DNA from: Eutypella sp. D-1 | Lineage: Eukaryota; Ascomycota; Sordariomycetes; Xylariales; Diatrypaceae | NCBI GenBank assembly: GCA_023313575.1 | Contig: JAJTTP010000002.1 | Coordinates: forward strand, 3,743,478 to 3,807,477 | DNA: 64,000 nucleotides | Direction of reading: 5' to 3' | Part shown: positions 34,782 to 45,287 of the stretch, piece after piece | Position numbering within the stretch: position 1 is the stretch's first letter | Layout of the letters: each line of letters begins with the position of its first letter | Program-made: the position numbers and the translations under genes | Notes under the pieces: generated by a model | Told to the model about the DNA's origin: nothing | What the model saw: only the letters and a program-made list of their open reading frames with translations | Databases searched by the model: none

Positions 34782-36093
34782 GTTTAAATTTTTTAATTAA
34801 TAAACTTATCCTAATTACGAAATTATTATAAATAAATTTTAAATCGTTACTTTTTAAGGCGTTATTAAAATCGTTTAACGTAAATACCGTACATTTACTT
34901 TAATTTATAATCTTATCGTTTTTTAAATTAATTAATTAATCGTTTTATTTTCTTTTTTTTTACGAAATAAACTTTCGTAAAAGCTTTTTTTTTATCGTTA
35001 TTAAGGTACTTATTTTATTATTATTAACGTTATCGTTTTACGGCGGCTTAAACTAATCGTTTAACTTTTTATAATCTTTATTAATAAATATTATTATCCG
35101 AATATACGTAGCGGATTATTTTAAACGTTCTTCCACCGGCAAAAGGTTATTCCCTTTCGGGCATAAATTTCTAATTTCCATTTCGTTTAAATCTTTTATA
35201 TTCTTTTTTAAAATATTTTATCTTATTATAATTATAGCATTTAATTTATCGTTTATTTTTTCGTATCATATCGAATAATATAAGTCTTAATATTATCCCG
35301 TAAAATGTATCGGTAAGCTTTTAATCCTGATTTTTATTATTTTAATATCTTTTAAATCCTTTAAATATATAATATCCTTTTTTTTCCTATCGTCGTTTAA
35401 ATTATTTATTATCGATTTTAATTATTAAAGTAATAAACTTATCGAAAACATTTAATTTATTTTACGTAATGATTTTATCTTTAACCGAATTTTTAAATTC
35501 TTAATAAAACATATTAATAAAAGATTTATTATCGACCTAATCTATTTTAACGGTAAATTATTTAAATTACGCGGTATATATATAAATTACCCTTTTTTAT
35601 TTAAAGGTTAAAAATTATTACGTAACGGCTTAGGCCTTATCCGGATTTCCGTAATTAGCTTTTACCTTTTTCTCGAAATTCTTATATTTCTTAAAAAAGC
35701 GTTTAATTTCTTTAATTTTCTTTTTTTTTTTTACTTTAATAAAAGTATTTAAAATAGGTTCAAACCATTAAACTATCCCTTCGGTAAAACATAATGTAAT
35801 ATTAAAAATTTTATTAATTTCCGTGGTATATATATAACGTTATTAATATAAATAAATTACGGCCGTAATAAAAAAAAATTGCACGGGGGTAATGCCATTA
35901 TAAAATTTAAATCTTTTCGGTTTAAACTTAACGGGCGTAATTCCCTAAGTTACGGCTATAATCGCTATTTATTTAATTTGTTCGATTCGTTCGAATAAAA
36001 AGTTAATAATTTATTAAAAACTTTAATTTAAAAAAAATATAATATCAGATATTATTTAAAGCTAATAACATTATTAAATAAAAGCTTATAACG

Positions 36094-36507
36094 TATAACG
36101 GGTAATCTATTCCTAATTATTAATTTAATCGAAAGGTTTATATTAATAAAAATGCTAAGGTTTTAAATAATAAGTAATCACGTTTGGTAATAGCAAAAAA
36201 AAAAGTGCTTTAAGTAACCAAGTTATATTATAAACTGGTAAGTTTAAAAACTATTTAAAAAAAAGGTAATAAACGTAATTATATATTATTTATATCCTTT
36301 ATTCCTAACATTAGAATATATAATTATATTAAATCTTTAAATCGTAACGGATTTAATTAATACCTTTAGATTTATGGATTATAACGGATCCATATATGGC
36401 TCTTTTTATAGCTTATTAAATATGGCTGGCTTACATCTCTATTCTTCCGGCAGTACCGCTAACGAATAGGGTTACCAGCCCCCACTTAGCCTAGTCAGGC
36501 CATAACA
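36094..36507 (-). repeat. 5' LTR of Gypsy A
   Basis: 414 bp, followed by the duplication TTTTA at 36508-36512 and then by the remaining part of the element C repeat. Confidence 0.85.
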
Positions 36508-36512
36508 TTTTA

Positions 36513-36667
36513 TAATAAAAAAGAGGTAAATTTTAATAATAATATTATATTTACGGTACCGCTTATACCTTAAATAATAAAGAAACCTTATTACTTTAAT
36601 TTATTATTTTTATATTATAACTTAGCCTTTAAAATAACTTGTAAGCCTATATAGCCACGGCGTTATA
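36513..36667. repeat. LTR-like direct repeat, element C, second copy (right part)
   Basis: 155 bp that complete the repeat begun at 22682. It is followed by ATATT (36668-36672), the target duplication of element C. Confidence 0.8.
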
Positions 36668-37263
36668 ATATTCTTACTTTTTATAAATATTAAAATAAAT
36701 ATATATAAATTAAAATATAATATTATAAAAGTTTATATAATATAAAAACGTTTTATAAAAATTATTAAATAAGTTTTAAATGTAAATTTATAAATATTTA
36801 AATAAAATAAATTAAAACTTTATTTAACGTTTTATTTTAAACGTTATATTATTATATATATATATATTTATAAACCTTAAATCGTAAATAATGTAAATAA
36901 ATAATATATAAAATATATTATATATTATAAATGAAATTTAAGTATAAAACGTAACTTAAAAGCTGTTTATTAAAGTAAGTAATATAATAATTCCTTTATT
37001 TTATATTAAGTTAAAACTTTTAAAATATATAAAACGCATATTATTTATTAAGTTACTTTTTACTTAAAATATATAAGTTCGAAAAGTATAAAAGGTTTTA
37101 ATAAAAGAAAAAGTTAATATAATAACCCGTTATTTTACTCCGGTACTTCGTACCTTTATAAAATAAAAGCATTATATATAATATATAATTAAATATAATA
37201 AACGTTATATTATATATTATAATAAAATAAAACTTACGTTATATAATTAAGATATTATTAATA

Positions 37264-37370
37264 TTAAATTTTAAAACCGCTTATTTTTACGATTTCTTAT
37301 AATAGTGTTAATAATTTTTAAAGTTAGGTGGGCGTGGGGGGTTTAGGCGTGAGGGGGGTAGGTGGCTTAC
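37264..37370 (-). repeat. Right terminal inverted repeat of element D
   Basis: Inverted copy of 20867-20972. It keeps more C/G (GGTGGGCGTGGGGGGTTTAGG), so it is the less mutated arm. Confidence 0.75.
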
Positions 37371-37738
37371 TGGGGTTTGACACAAAAGCGGCGATATCCA
37401 CAGGTACATTGTGAGTAAGGCTTTCTGGGCGGAGTTCGCCGGCTGTTGGTGCTACAAGGGCGTATGCGCTTGGAACTAGGTTCAGATCAACTAATATACA
37501 CGAATACTATAGTATGTACTTCTTTGAGCCGTCTATCCTTCTCTAGACCTGTTGGTTATCCTGCATCCAACACATTCCAATATTGTGATAACTCTGCATG
37601 ACTCTCACTGCGCCAAGTCCTCGCTTCCATTCCCGTGTGACAGTTGGACAACTGTCTAACTACTTAGTCATCGACAAAGAAGCCAATCAACTAGGTAGAG
37701 CATGGTACAGAATCAATAGAGTAGTTCCAGTAGACTTT
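37371..37738. other. Flank between the repeat block and the bZIP-ankyrin gene
   Basis: Normal base composition returns at once after the inverted repeat. No gene is recognised; the plus-strand frame at 37598-37807 is the antisense shadow of the bZIP-ankyrin 3' end. Confidence 0.45.
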
Positions 37739-39175
37739 CTATGTTTGGTTGGCTTCCGCCGCTGCTGCTGCATCTCTAGCTATTGCAATATTTCTAAGTA
37801 TCGATAGTTCTGCCTCTATACCATGCAAGTCTACTGATGCTAGGTCTATTCCGGCATTGTAAGTTTTGTCCAGGGGTTGGCGTTCTGCTCCAGCAACAAG
37901 CGCACGCAACGCTCGTGTCCTTTCGTGGTGGCCACATGTACGGCCGTCCATCCCGCGTAGTTGACGGCGTTAATGTTACACCCATTCTTCACTAGACACT
38001 TTATGATATCTGCATGCCCTGCGTAGGCGGCAACATGTAATGGCGTGTTCCCCGCCGAGTCCTGCTTATCAATTTCAAGCCCTGCCTCAATCAGTTCCTT
38101 GACTATACCCAAGTGGCCACTCTCGCAGGAAGTGTGAATGAGATGTCGCCACACCACCTCGCCTCCTTTGGGTGTGCTTTCGGCACTTGTTGGAACAAGT
38201 GTGGATCCTTCAAAAAACTCGGAAGGCGAAGCCGGTAACCTTCCGTAATTTCGAGCTACTCTGGAGCTGTTGTCAGTGGGAGCGTCTGTGTTTCTGCTCT
38301 GTGATCGTCGCCGAGAATCAAGGGTAGCCTTGGGATCAGTGTTTTCTCTTCTTTGTCGTGGTGTGGAGCTGTATTGCCACATGGACGGACTGGACGCAGA
38401 GCCGGCGTTGTGGTGATTCCTGCTCTCAGATAATCTAATAGTGCTTTGTGACCGGGCAGCAGACGACTTCTCAGACTCGGAAGCAGAGCTCCCATCACTG
38501 TTGTTTCCCGAGACAATTGGATGGTCGTCGATCGGACATCGCGTGTTGAGAAGGTTGAACATCGGCCGGGCCAGGGCCGGGTAGTCCGTACTTGACAGAG
38601 TAGGAGCTACGTGGCTCTCGGAGCCGAAGTGTGCCGCGGTGACCGGCGGCCGCCATTCGATGAATTGGTCCAAGGGCGGCGCATTACCTCCGGGATGGGA
38701 GACGAGACTTGGGGCCGTATGGTTGACTAAAGACATGCTGTCTCCCAATTTACCAGATATACTAGATGTGGGTGCAGATTCTTCGAACGAGTGGACGCTC
38801 TGCCCGCCTGTCACGAATGAGAAATTGTTCGTGACGTGATCGGATTCATGCCGGATATCAGTGCTTAACTCATCAAGAGAGGAGACACAGCTGTCGGGAT
38901 CTTCAGTGTTGATCATTCCAGCCAAATCCGTGCCAGTGTCTTTGTCTGTGACGATAGTAGTGGCCTGCTTGGATTTACTGGCATTCTTTTTAACTGGGCA
39001 GCGGGTCTTTGTTAGTTTAGAGCAAAGCTACCTAGGTATGTTGGCCCTGGCCAGTAATGGTGGACTAACCCCTGAAGGTGCGCTGGGCATTTCGATTCTG
39101 GATTTGCCGCCTTTGTGGGTCGTCCAGCGGCAAGTACTCATAAGGTTCCAGGCCATGGACCTTGCGACGAGGCAT
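37739..39175 (-). CDS. bZIP-ankyrin (bANK) transcription factor, likely cluster regulator, with possible 3' frameshift
   Basis: bANK proteins such as ToxE join a bZIP-type basic region to C-terminal ankyrin repeats and activate secondary-metabolite clusters. I model exon 1 at 39070-39175 and exon 2 from 38993, a 76-bp intron with GTTAGT donor and CCCAG acceptor; the phase is exact. Exon 1 gives RRQIQNRNAQRTFR (residues 22-35), continued as VKKNASKSK: a basic region with the N-x2-A-Q-R signature and, as usual for this class, no clear leucine zipper. A long Ser-rich middle follows. Three ankyrin repeats lie at about residues 316-413 (core GNTPLHVAAYAGHADIIKCL). The frame stops at 37846 right after the third repeat (417 residues). 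Another frame then continues for ~44 codons to a stop at 37739 with protein-like sequence (YNAGIDLASVDLHGIEAEL), so a one-base loss in the CCCC run near 37870 is suspected. Confidence 0.82.
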
Positions 39176-39790
39176 CTCATCCCTATCGGTTTGTATCTTG
39201 CTCGGCCGATAAGTCTATTGAGGAGTAGGGACTTCAATATGTGCAGGTAGAATGGGCAAGCTCACGCAAGATACCCAGGTACCTGGTACCTACGTAAAGC
39301 CAAGTAAGCAAGGTCCATATAATTGATGCTTGTTCTGCGGGGAATGGGTTAACACTTGGAACAGCGCTTATCGTGAGCTTACCTAGGTAGCTTACTTATA
39401 GGGGCCTGATATCGTCGCTACTTACCAAAGAATGATCTGCATCACTTCTCCGCGAAGAAGAGTCATAGGACAGTGAGGGGATAGATGGATAAATACTTGG
39501 CGTAGAATCATCTAAGAATTACCGGAATCACCTGAAAAGATCAACAGTTCCAACGGCTGTTACCATCAGAAGCCCTAAGTCCGTACTGAAGGTTGGGACG
39601 CCCCGGGGCAATCCCTTACATTCCGTCCCGGACCGCGCCTTTCAATTGGGTAAAAAAACGCGCACTAAAAAGGGTATATGTGGTGCATAGAAAAACGGAG
39701 CGAAGGTGGCCTGAGTCAACTGAAATAAGTCACTCCGGTGATAAATCCCCACAGTACCATGTGGGAGGAGTAGTATTGTGGCAGGCGGGT

Positions 39791-39849
39791 GCGAAAATTT
39801 ATGGCCCAGCTATCTGAACCGATTTTAAAGCTGGGCCATAAATTTTCGC
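39791..39849. repeat. Perfect 21-bp inverted repeat with 17-bp loop
   Basis: Arms 39791-39811 and 39829-39849 are exact reverse complements (core AATTTATGGCCCAGC). Runs of G follow the right arm. It would form a strong hairpin. It may be the two ends of a collapsed transposon or a solo palindromic relic. Confidence 0.85.
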
Positions 39850-40070
39850 GGGGGCCCGTGGGGCTTGTAGTTTGCACCCAGTAACTTTAATGAAACGTTA
39901 GCGTATGATATTCCCTATCAAGTGAAAATGTACCATATACGGGATCTTACAAGAAAACGTGACCTTAACGTGAATTAAGAACGTGTATCAACATCTATTC
40001 CGAGAAGTGAGTACCAGTATAGATCCACCAAGTATCGAGATAAAGAGAAAGCTTATCTTCGCCTGGGCGT

Positions 40071-40125
40071 AGCTGACTGCATACGGTATCAGCTGACTGC
40101 ATACAGTCTGAGGTGACTGCACACT
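40071..40125. repeat. 20-bp tandem repeat, ~2.75 copies
   Basis: Units begin AGCTGACTGCATAC at 40071 and 40091; a diverged third unit starts at 40111 (AGGTGACTGCACAC). No function is evident. Confidence 0.8.
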
Positions 40126-40445
40126 TTCGTATACGGCAGGCCCATGCGAGCCTGAAGATGTGATTAAGGGGACAATTGTACACGGTCAGACATTTAGGAT
40201 CCAAAGCCCTGTCCTCAGTGTTCTATGATAGGTCTGCTTGCGAACGACCGAAGGCTATGTGACGTGTGCGGTGGGGTCTACATATGTAGGCTCAGCCATG
40301 AGCGTGGGCGGGAGGAAACGTGCCCCCAAGGATGCAAAGTTGATCAAATAGATTCACACATCCCCCGATAAGTGGTGTTGGTCTAGGGACGCATACGTAT
40401 GTTGTATTGGGTGCGTCGCACAAGCATGACAAGGTTCCGATGTCC

Positions 40446-41529
40446 CTAGCGGTGCTCTCGACTCGACCACCACTTCGCTAAGAACTGAAACGGATCTGCA
40501 AACTGAAAATGAGGCAATAGCTTGTTCCACTCCTCGCCTGTAGCCCATTCACCATTGGAAATCCCTTTCAAGGCCTCCAAATTGATCATCCGGCTCATAG
40601 GCTCCAACTGCTCCTCCGGGATTGACGGATGTGCCAGGATGGGACACCATTCGGACAAGAGTTTGCCCGAGTCCAGGTCTTCTTTGTTGACTCGATGAAT
40701 AGTGAATTTCTCTCCCCCACGGAGCTGCTCACCCAGGCGGACCAGTTCGGCCGATGTCGTCTGCCATCCTGCAACCCCGCCGGCGGTAGGCCACGTCCCC
40801 TGATAGTCAATCGCCTCGGCCACAATTTGAGATAGATCGTCTATCAAGGTAAATGTCACTGGCTGGTCACCGCTGCCGACTAATATGGCTTGCCGTGTGC
40901 CAAAGTCGATATAGTGCTGCGTGATTTTGAGGTGCTTTGTGGACTGCATGGGGTAGGTGAAGTAGTCTAGAAACAACCCTGGCTGGAAGCACGTGTACTC
41001 AAGCCGCTGTTTCGGGCTGTTCACTGTTTCAAGATACTGACGCACCTTATCCCGCATCTGGTAGTACGGGTTGGAGGAGTCCGAAGAAAGCGCCCACTCT
41101 GACGGCGCAAAGCGGCGTACTCCCGCTTCGATGCAGGCGTCAATCAAGGTCTTCTGGGCAATATTTTTCTTGTCCGCGAATGGCAGAATGAAGGATAGTA
41201 CAACGTCTACCTCGGCCAGAGCCTCAGTCAACTTTCCAAGGTTGCAATAATCGACTTGACAGTGTTGAGCTATACCAGGTGCCAGGGGCGCGGTTTGGGG
41301 CTATGCAGACTATACGTGAGTTTGCAGGATACCCTGGACGAAATTTGCTTGTTGACGTACGTTACGAGACAAGAGTATAATCTTGTGACAGTTTCTCTCA
41401 ATAAGTGCATCGAGTATATGCGGGGCGACGTCTGTATCCGAGTTAACTCAGGCATTATCCAGTACTACCCTAGCGGGGCCTTGCAAAGGACCTACTTCCA
41501 CCTGCACCAGCGATTGCAATTACTGCCAT
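40446..41529 (-). CDS. NmrA-like/isoflavone reductase-like NAD(P)-binding protein
   Basis: Three exons: 41496-41529, 41361-41431 and 40446-41300, with donors GTAGGT and GTACGT and acceptors CAG and TAG. The spliced phase is exact and gives 319 residues, the usual NmrA-like size. Exon 1 supplies MAVIAIAGAGG, the glycine-rich dinucleotide loop, joined to NVAPHILDALIE. Exon 2 ends IILLSRN, and exon 3 continues with VDYCNLGKLTEALAEVDVVLS, the classic NmrA pattern. RRFAPSEWALSSD and FQPGLFLDYFTY also match isoflavone-reductase-like proteins. It would act as an NADPH reductase in the cytosol, or as a redox-sensing protein. It is divergent from the SnoaL-like gene over 549 bp. A start at the last exon only would lose the cofactor loop. 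Confidence 0.87.
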
Positions 41530-42078
41530 GGTCAGTGATTCAGTTGAAATCGGCGATTTGTCGGAGGAGACTCTACTCTGAAAGCCGATTGATGATATGA
41601 TAAGTCCAGCAGATAAAAGAGATCGAGATTGTGCACCTGCCCTTTGAAAAGCTTACTTTCATGGATAAGCCGGGAATAAAGTCGAAGTCGCGGAACTACC
41701 GAGAGGCCACAAGAGGTATGACAAAAGTAAGCAATAAACCCGATAGCCTAATTAGTGCAGTCAAATGGTCGCCCGGCCTAGCCATTACTCCCGCTCAGCA
41801 TGTCCCCAACCCCTGAATCCTCCAGCGAAGACGGAACGGGATCGTGACCCACATTCTACTTTCAACGGAACACTGCTTTCTAACAAAAAGGAGACTAATT
41901 TAGGTAAGCGATGAAACATCCATAGGAAGTCTTTCACGCCAAAGGCTGTATTTTGTTCCAAGTTATCTCTATAACGATTTTCAAAGACAGCTCTGACTCG
42001 CTGTGGTATTTTTCTTACCACCTATCCCACTACCTCTCTGATCGCAGCCTATCCCATCCATCCAAGAAAAGAGTCAGC
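41530..42078. promoter_or_regulatory. Bidirectional promoter region of the NmrA-like and SnoaL-like genes
   Basis: 549 bp between divergent start codons. No clear palindromic activator site is recognised. Confidence 0.4.
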
Positions 42079-42534
42079 ATGTCTTCAGACCGCCAAGTAC
42101 TGCTTCAAACAGCAACAGCCTTCTCCACGAGCTATGATGAGTGGACTGTGGAATCTGCACTTCGTATTCGAACGCCTGACTGTACGCATCAGATCCACCC
42201 GGCGTCCTTGAAGCGACCATCCATGACCAACGACGATCTCTCAGCCTTCCTTACCAGTGTCAAAAAGCTCTACCAGAACTATAAGATCCACGTCCGAGAG
42301 GATGAGACACTGGTTGATATCGACAAACGGTCGGTCGTCCTGCATGCTACTGGGACAGCCGATACAATACTGGGACCATTCCACAACGAGTATATCTTTG
42401 TGCTGAAGATGGATGAAACGGGACAGAAAGTACGCCATATAGACGAGTTCGTCGACAGCGCTGCGGTCGCCGCAATGGTTCCGCGGATCAAGGCGGAATG
42501 GGAAAAGACCAAACAGCAGCAGCCAGAGCAGTAG
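42079..42534 (+). CDS. SnoaL-like/NTF2-fold small protein
   Basis: A 151-residue intronless protein with the layout of the SnoaL/NTF2-like fold: an N-terminal helix (TAFSTSYDEWTVESALRIR), then TPDCTHQIHPASL, a mixed alpha/beta body, and a C-terminal strand with GQKVRHIDEFVDSAAV. Fungal clusters use such proteins as isomerases, cyclases or dehydratases on polyketide or meroterpenoid intermediates (Trt14/AusH are examples of the fold); conserved His, Asp and Glu residues are candidates here, but the reaction cannot be assigned. The start at 42079 (SVSATGTCTTC context) begins the family-like sequence; the upstream in-frame ATG at 41953 would add 42 unconserved residues. It pairs with the NmrA-like gene. 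Confidence 0.75.
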   Translation: MSSDRQVLLQTATAFSTSYDEWTVESALRIRTPDCTHQIHPASLKRPSMTNDDLSAFLTSVKKLYQNYKIHVREDETLVDIDKRSVVLHATGTADTILGPFHNEYIFVLKMDETGQKVRHIDEFVDSAAVAAMVPRIKAEWEKTKQQQPEQ

Positions 42535-43343
42535 ACTTAGAATGTTTATCCGGGCGCGTTGATTTCTGAATTGTCAATACGTAGCAACATGAATACTCAT
42601 CTATCTGAAAGCGTACACCCCCTTGTGCATGTCATAACTTATGAAAACAAGAATTGAAACCTCCCAACAACACAAAGGTGTATTCAATCATAACACTAGA
42701 TAACTGCGCGCACATCCCAATACGCTTCCAGCCCTAAGCAAGTCGCCGAGCTAATACCCGCCCGAAGAGACATCGATTGTACATACAGGTGCACAGGCCA
42801 AACGAATCCTGCCGCCAAGAGTTACCCCCTGATAACTTTTTCATACAAAATGGATGAGAATGTGTTAAGTAGTTAGTTACATCCTGGTAGCTGAATACAT
42901 TTGGCCGTCAATGTCGTATAACTCGATTTTACCTCTGGAGCAATACACCTAACTTACGAGAGGGGAAGGATCTACTCATCTGCCTGAGTGGCTCTTCTAC
43001 TTCTAGGATGCTCAGTAAGTAATCGTACATAGTCGAGGAAACCGCCTGGTAAGCTAACCTGAGGTTCGTAATTGTAAGCACTAGATCAAATGTGATATGG
43101 AGGAGTATATGCCAGAATTGGTGGTATCCCTTGAACTAGCAAAGACCCACTCGTCGTTTTCAACATTGAGTATTAGAGCTTATGTGCTTATCTATGCTCC
43201 GATACTACCAAAGTATGGATGTTCTATAGTATTTGTTGACTTATCAACGTCTGTCCCGGGCCGGGACGTAGAAAAGCCATGTCCCAATGACTGTATACTG
43301 TAAGAGCATTCGAGTCCTGACTTGAGACAAAGAAAAAATCAGC
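42535..43343. other. Intergenic region, no supported gene
   Basis: 809 bp holding the 3' flank of the SnoaL-like gene and the upstream region of P450-2. The frame at 43097-43303 has no domain match. Confidence 0.45.
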
Positions 43344-45287
43344 ATGACATTGCCTAAGATCAACTCACTTACACATGAATTGTGGCAACAGAGGCTAGGA
43401 TTGTCCTCCAGCTTCTCATTGATTGCTACCTCTGTGTCTGCTTTTCTTCTTTCAGTTACTCTGTATCTCTATCATGAACTGTCTCAAACATTCACTGCCC
43501 GTCCGTCCCATTTTGTTACTCGCAGCTGGTTTGACTCGTGGCGCCAGCCAAAGGTCGATGCCCCACTGGTGGAAGTGAAGAACGGAGACTACCGCGAAGC
43601 TCTTTTGCGTGGATCGGCCCAGGTAATGCAGCTATATTTTTACATCAGAGCAAGTGACTGACGTAGGATCTTAGTATCCCGATGCGGCATATCGTATTAA
43701 GCATTTCCCCGGGGAGATAGTTATTATTCCTCACCGATGCCTCGATGAAATCAAGAACTCTACAGATGCCAAGTTAAGCTTCCAACAGGGCTCGTATGAT
43801 TTCTTTCTCGGCGACCATACTGGAATCACTGGACATGAGAAGGCTACGGCAGCTCTGCTCCGCGGACACTTGGGCAGACTGCTCGACAAGGTGTATTCTG
43901 TTGTCGAAGATGAAGCTATCCAAGCTATGAAAAGTCAAGTGGGTGAATGTGAAGATTGGACTGAGATGACCTTGTTTCCGGTAGCAGTGAAGATGATCAT
44001 CATGATATCTCAACGGGTCTTTGTTGGCGAACCTTTGTGCCGAGATCCAGCATGGGTATGTTGGCCCGCGAACAAATGGAATTTACCCTTCCTGACTATT
44101 TTGAATCTAGATCAAGAACATTACGATCATGACCCGGGGGTCTTTCGAGAGTGTTCCAGATCTCTGGCCTGCCCGCCCTCTGTTTAGGCCCTTTATTGCT
44201 TGGAGACATCCCACACTCCACGCCGTCCGCCAAGCCAGGGCGGAAGCTAAGACGTATGTCTCGTCATTCGTATTTCTTCACTCACCGTACATATACGTAG
44301 CTGATATGACTGGTCATTACGTGCAGCATCATCGAACCGGTTATACAGAAACGACTTGAAGACGCGAAGAAACCTGACTTTGTGCGGCCCAACGACCTTA
44401 TCCAGCTCGTTATGGACACGGTCAAGGGCGACCGCGGCAAGGACGTTGACTTCCAGATCACGGCTCAAGTCGGCACAAGCCGTGCTGCCTTGTTTACCAC
44501 GGCGTCAACCGTGACACATCTCATGTATGACCTGGCGTCGCGCCCGGAATACATCGAACCATTGCGTCAAGAGGTGCTTGCCTTAGGGGACGTGCCGATG
44601 AACAGGGCCAATGTGATGAAGTTGACCAAGATGGATTCCTTCATCCGCGAGTGTCAAAGGTTTTCACTCTTTATGCTTGGTAAGTAAACCCACACAGACC
44701 CATGACCTCGTGACTGGAACGAGGGACTGACACTGCCCGCACCGGTAAGTTGGAACAATCAGGAAAGTTACCTCGCCATTTACCTTGGCCGATGGGACGC
44801 ACCTGCCAGTCGGTGCCCTCGTAGGCGTAGACACCAACCACAATGTCTTCCATTGCTCGACGCTCAAGGACCCAGATGTCTTTGATGGCTTTCGTTTCGA
44901 AAAGCTACGCAAAGAGACAAATGGGGACGCAAAGTTCCAGGTAAGCGCTGATCTATCTAGAAATTTCAACTTTGCCATTAGGGTGTTTCCGCTCTTAGTC
45001 TCATATGATTGAATAATTATGTTGAAGACATTTGCGCTAATTAATTGAAAACTTAGGCGGTCAGCACAGCCAACGATCACTTGGTCTTTGGGCTCGGCAC
45101 TCAGGCCTGCCCGGGCCGCTTCTTCGCCATTCACGAGGCTAAGGTAGTCATGGCGCGATTTCTGAAGTTCTACGACTTCAAACTGTCTGATAATCCACCG
45201 GGACATCCTATGCGTGAAGCTGCCGGGGTGTTGACAGTAATCGACCCCACCGCGAAGTTCCTTTTCAAGAAACGAGACTCTGCATGA
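43344..45287 (+). CDS. Cytochrome P450 monooxygenase (ent-kaurene oxidase-like type), P450-2
   Basis: Six exons: 43344-43622, 43675-44055, 44111-44253, 44327-44679, 44750-44940 and 45057-45287. Phases agree and give 525 residues. The membrane anchor is at about residues 22-42 (SFSLIATSVSAFLLSVTLYL). The I-helix reads ALFTTASTVTHL, the K-helix RECQR (ExxR), and the heme loop FGLGTQACPGRFFA with Cys467. The fifth exon start was chosen after GGTAAG because this keeps the frame and restores VGTIRKVTSPF, which aligns with LGFHRSIEDP in P450-4. The I-helix has Ala-Ser-Thr instead of the usual AGxxT acid/threonine pair, so oxygen activation could be altered. The likely role is terpenoid oxidation on the ER. 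Confidence 0.88.

Larger units (their letters stand above)
22781..36507 (-). mobile_element. Ty3/Gypsy LTR retrotransposon A, RIP-degraded and interrupted by Gypsy B
   Basis: Full-length but split: 22781-27911 plus 34787-36507, about 6.85 kb. LTRs of 414 bp lie at 22781-23194 and 36094-36507 (plus strand TGTAACGGG.../TATAACGGG... to CATAA(T/C)A). The 5-bp duplication TTTTA lies at 22776-22780 and 36508-36512. The coding strand is minus, so the right LTR is the 5' LTR. Pol remnants follow the Gypsy order: gag zinc knuckle near 35225, RT near 26105-26143, and an integrase-end/chromodomain-like frame at 23992-24255. Stops and AT-shifted codons fill every frame, so the element is dead. Confidence 0.88.
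21062..36667. mobile_element. LTR-like element C (non-autonomous, ~1.87 kb), interrupted by Gypsy A
   Basis: A 254-bp direct repeat lies at 21062-21315, and a second copy is split as 22682-22780 plus 36513-36667 (99 + 155 = 254 bp, exactly the same length). Both start TATTAC(G/A)GTATAAG and end CGTTATA, which fit TG...CA ends after RIP. The flanks carry a matching 5-bp duplication, ATATT, at 21057-21061 and 36668-36672. The internal part, 21316-22681, is 1.37 kb of AT-rich DNA with no readable protein. It looks like a TRIM/LARD-type non-autonomous LTR retroelement. Confidence 0.75.
20867..37370. mobile_element. Outermost nested element (D) with ~106-bp terminal inverted repeats
   Basis: Bases 20867-20972 reappear inverted at 37264-37370. 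Both arms read TAAGCCACCTACCCCC, then ACGCCTAAACCCC, AACTTTAAAAATTATTAAC and AAGCGGTTTTAAAATTTA. Most differences are C/T or G/A, as expected from RIP. After removing the LTR elements lodged in it, about 0.9 kb of its own sequence remains (20867-21061 plus 36673-37370), too short to code for a transposase. It is therefore probably a non-autonomous TIR element. A target duplication is not clear. The whole 16.5-kb block separates the two groups of cluster genes. Confidence 0.7.
39176..40445. other. Intergenic region upstream of the bANK gene
   Basis: 1.27 kb containing CCTAGGTA-type motifs (about 39270-39400), a perfect 21-bp inverted repeat (39791-39849), and a 20-bp tandem repeat (40071-40125). 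No protein is supported. It holds the upstream region of the bANK gene and the 3' flank of the NmrA gene. Confidence 0.5.

Noticed and set aside
20867..37370. Centromere-like or A+T isochore without structure
   Set aside because: The block resolves into TIR/LTR elements with matching target duplications, so transposition plus RIP explains it.
40071..40125. CRISPR-like array
   Set aside because: Only about three directly adjacent 20-bp units without spacers, in a eukaryote; a simple tandem repeat.
44660..44760. Alternative P450-2 splice using GTTTTC after CAAAG
   Set aside because: It keeps frame but has a non-consensus donor and deletes the region after the K-helix; the GTAAGT donor with the TAAG acceptor preserves the alignment with P450-4.
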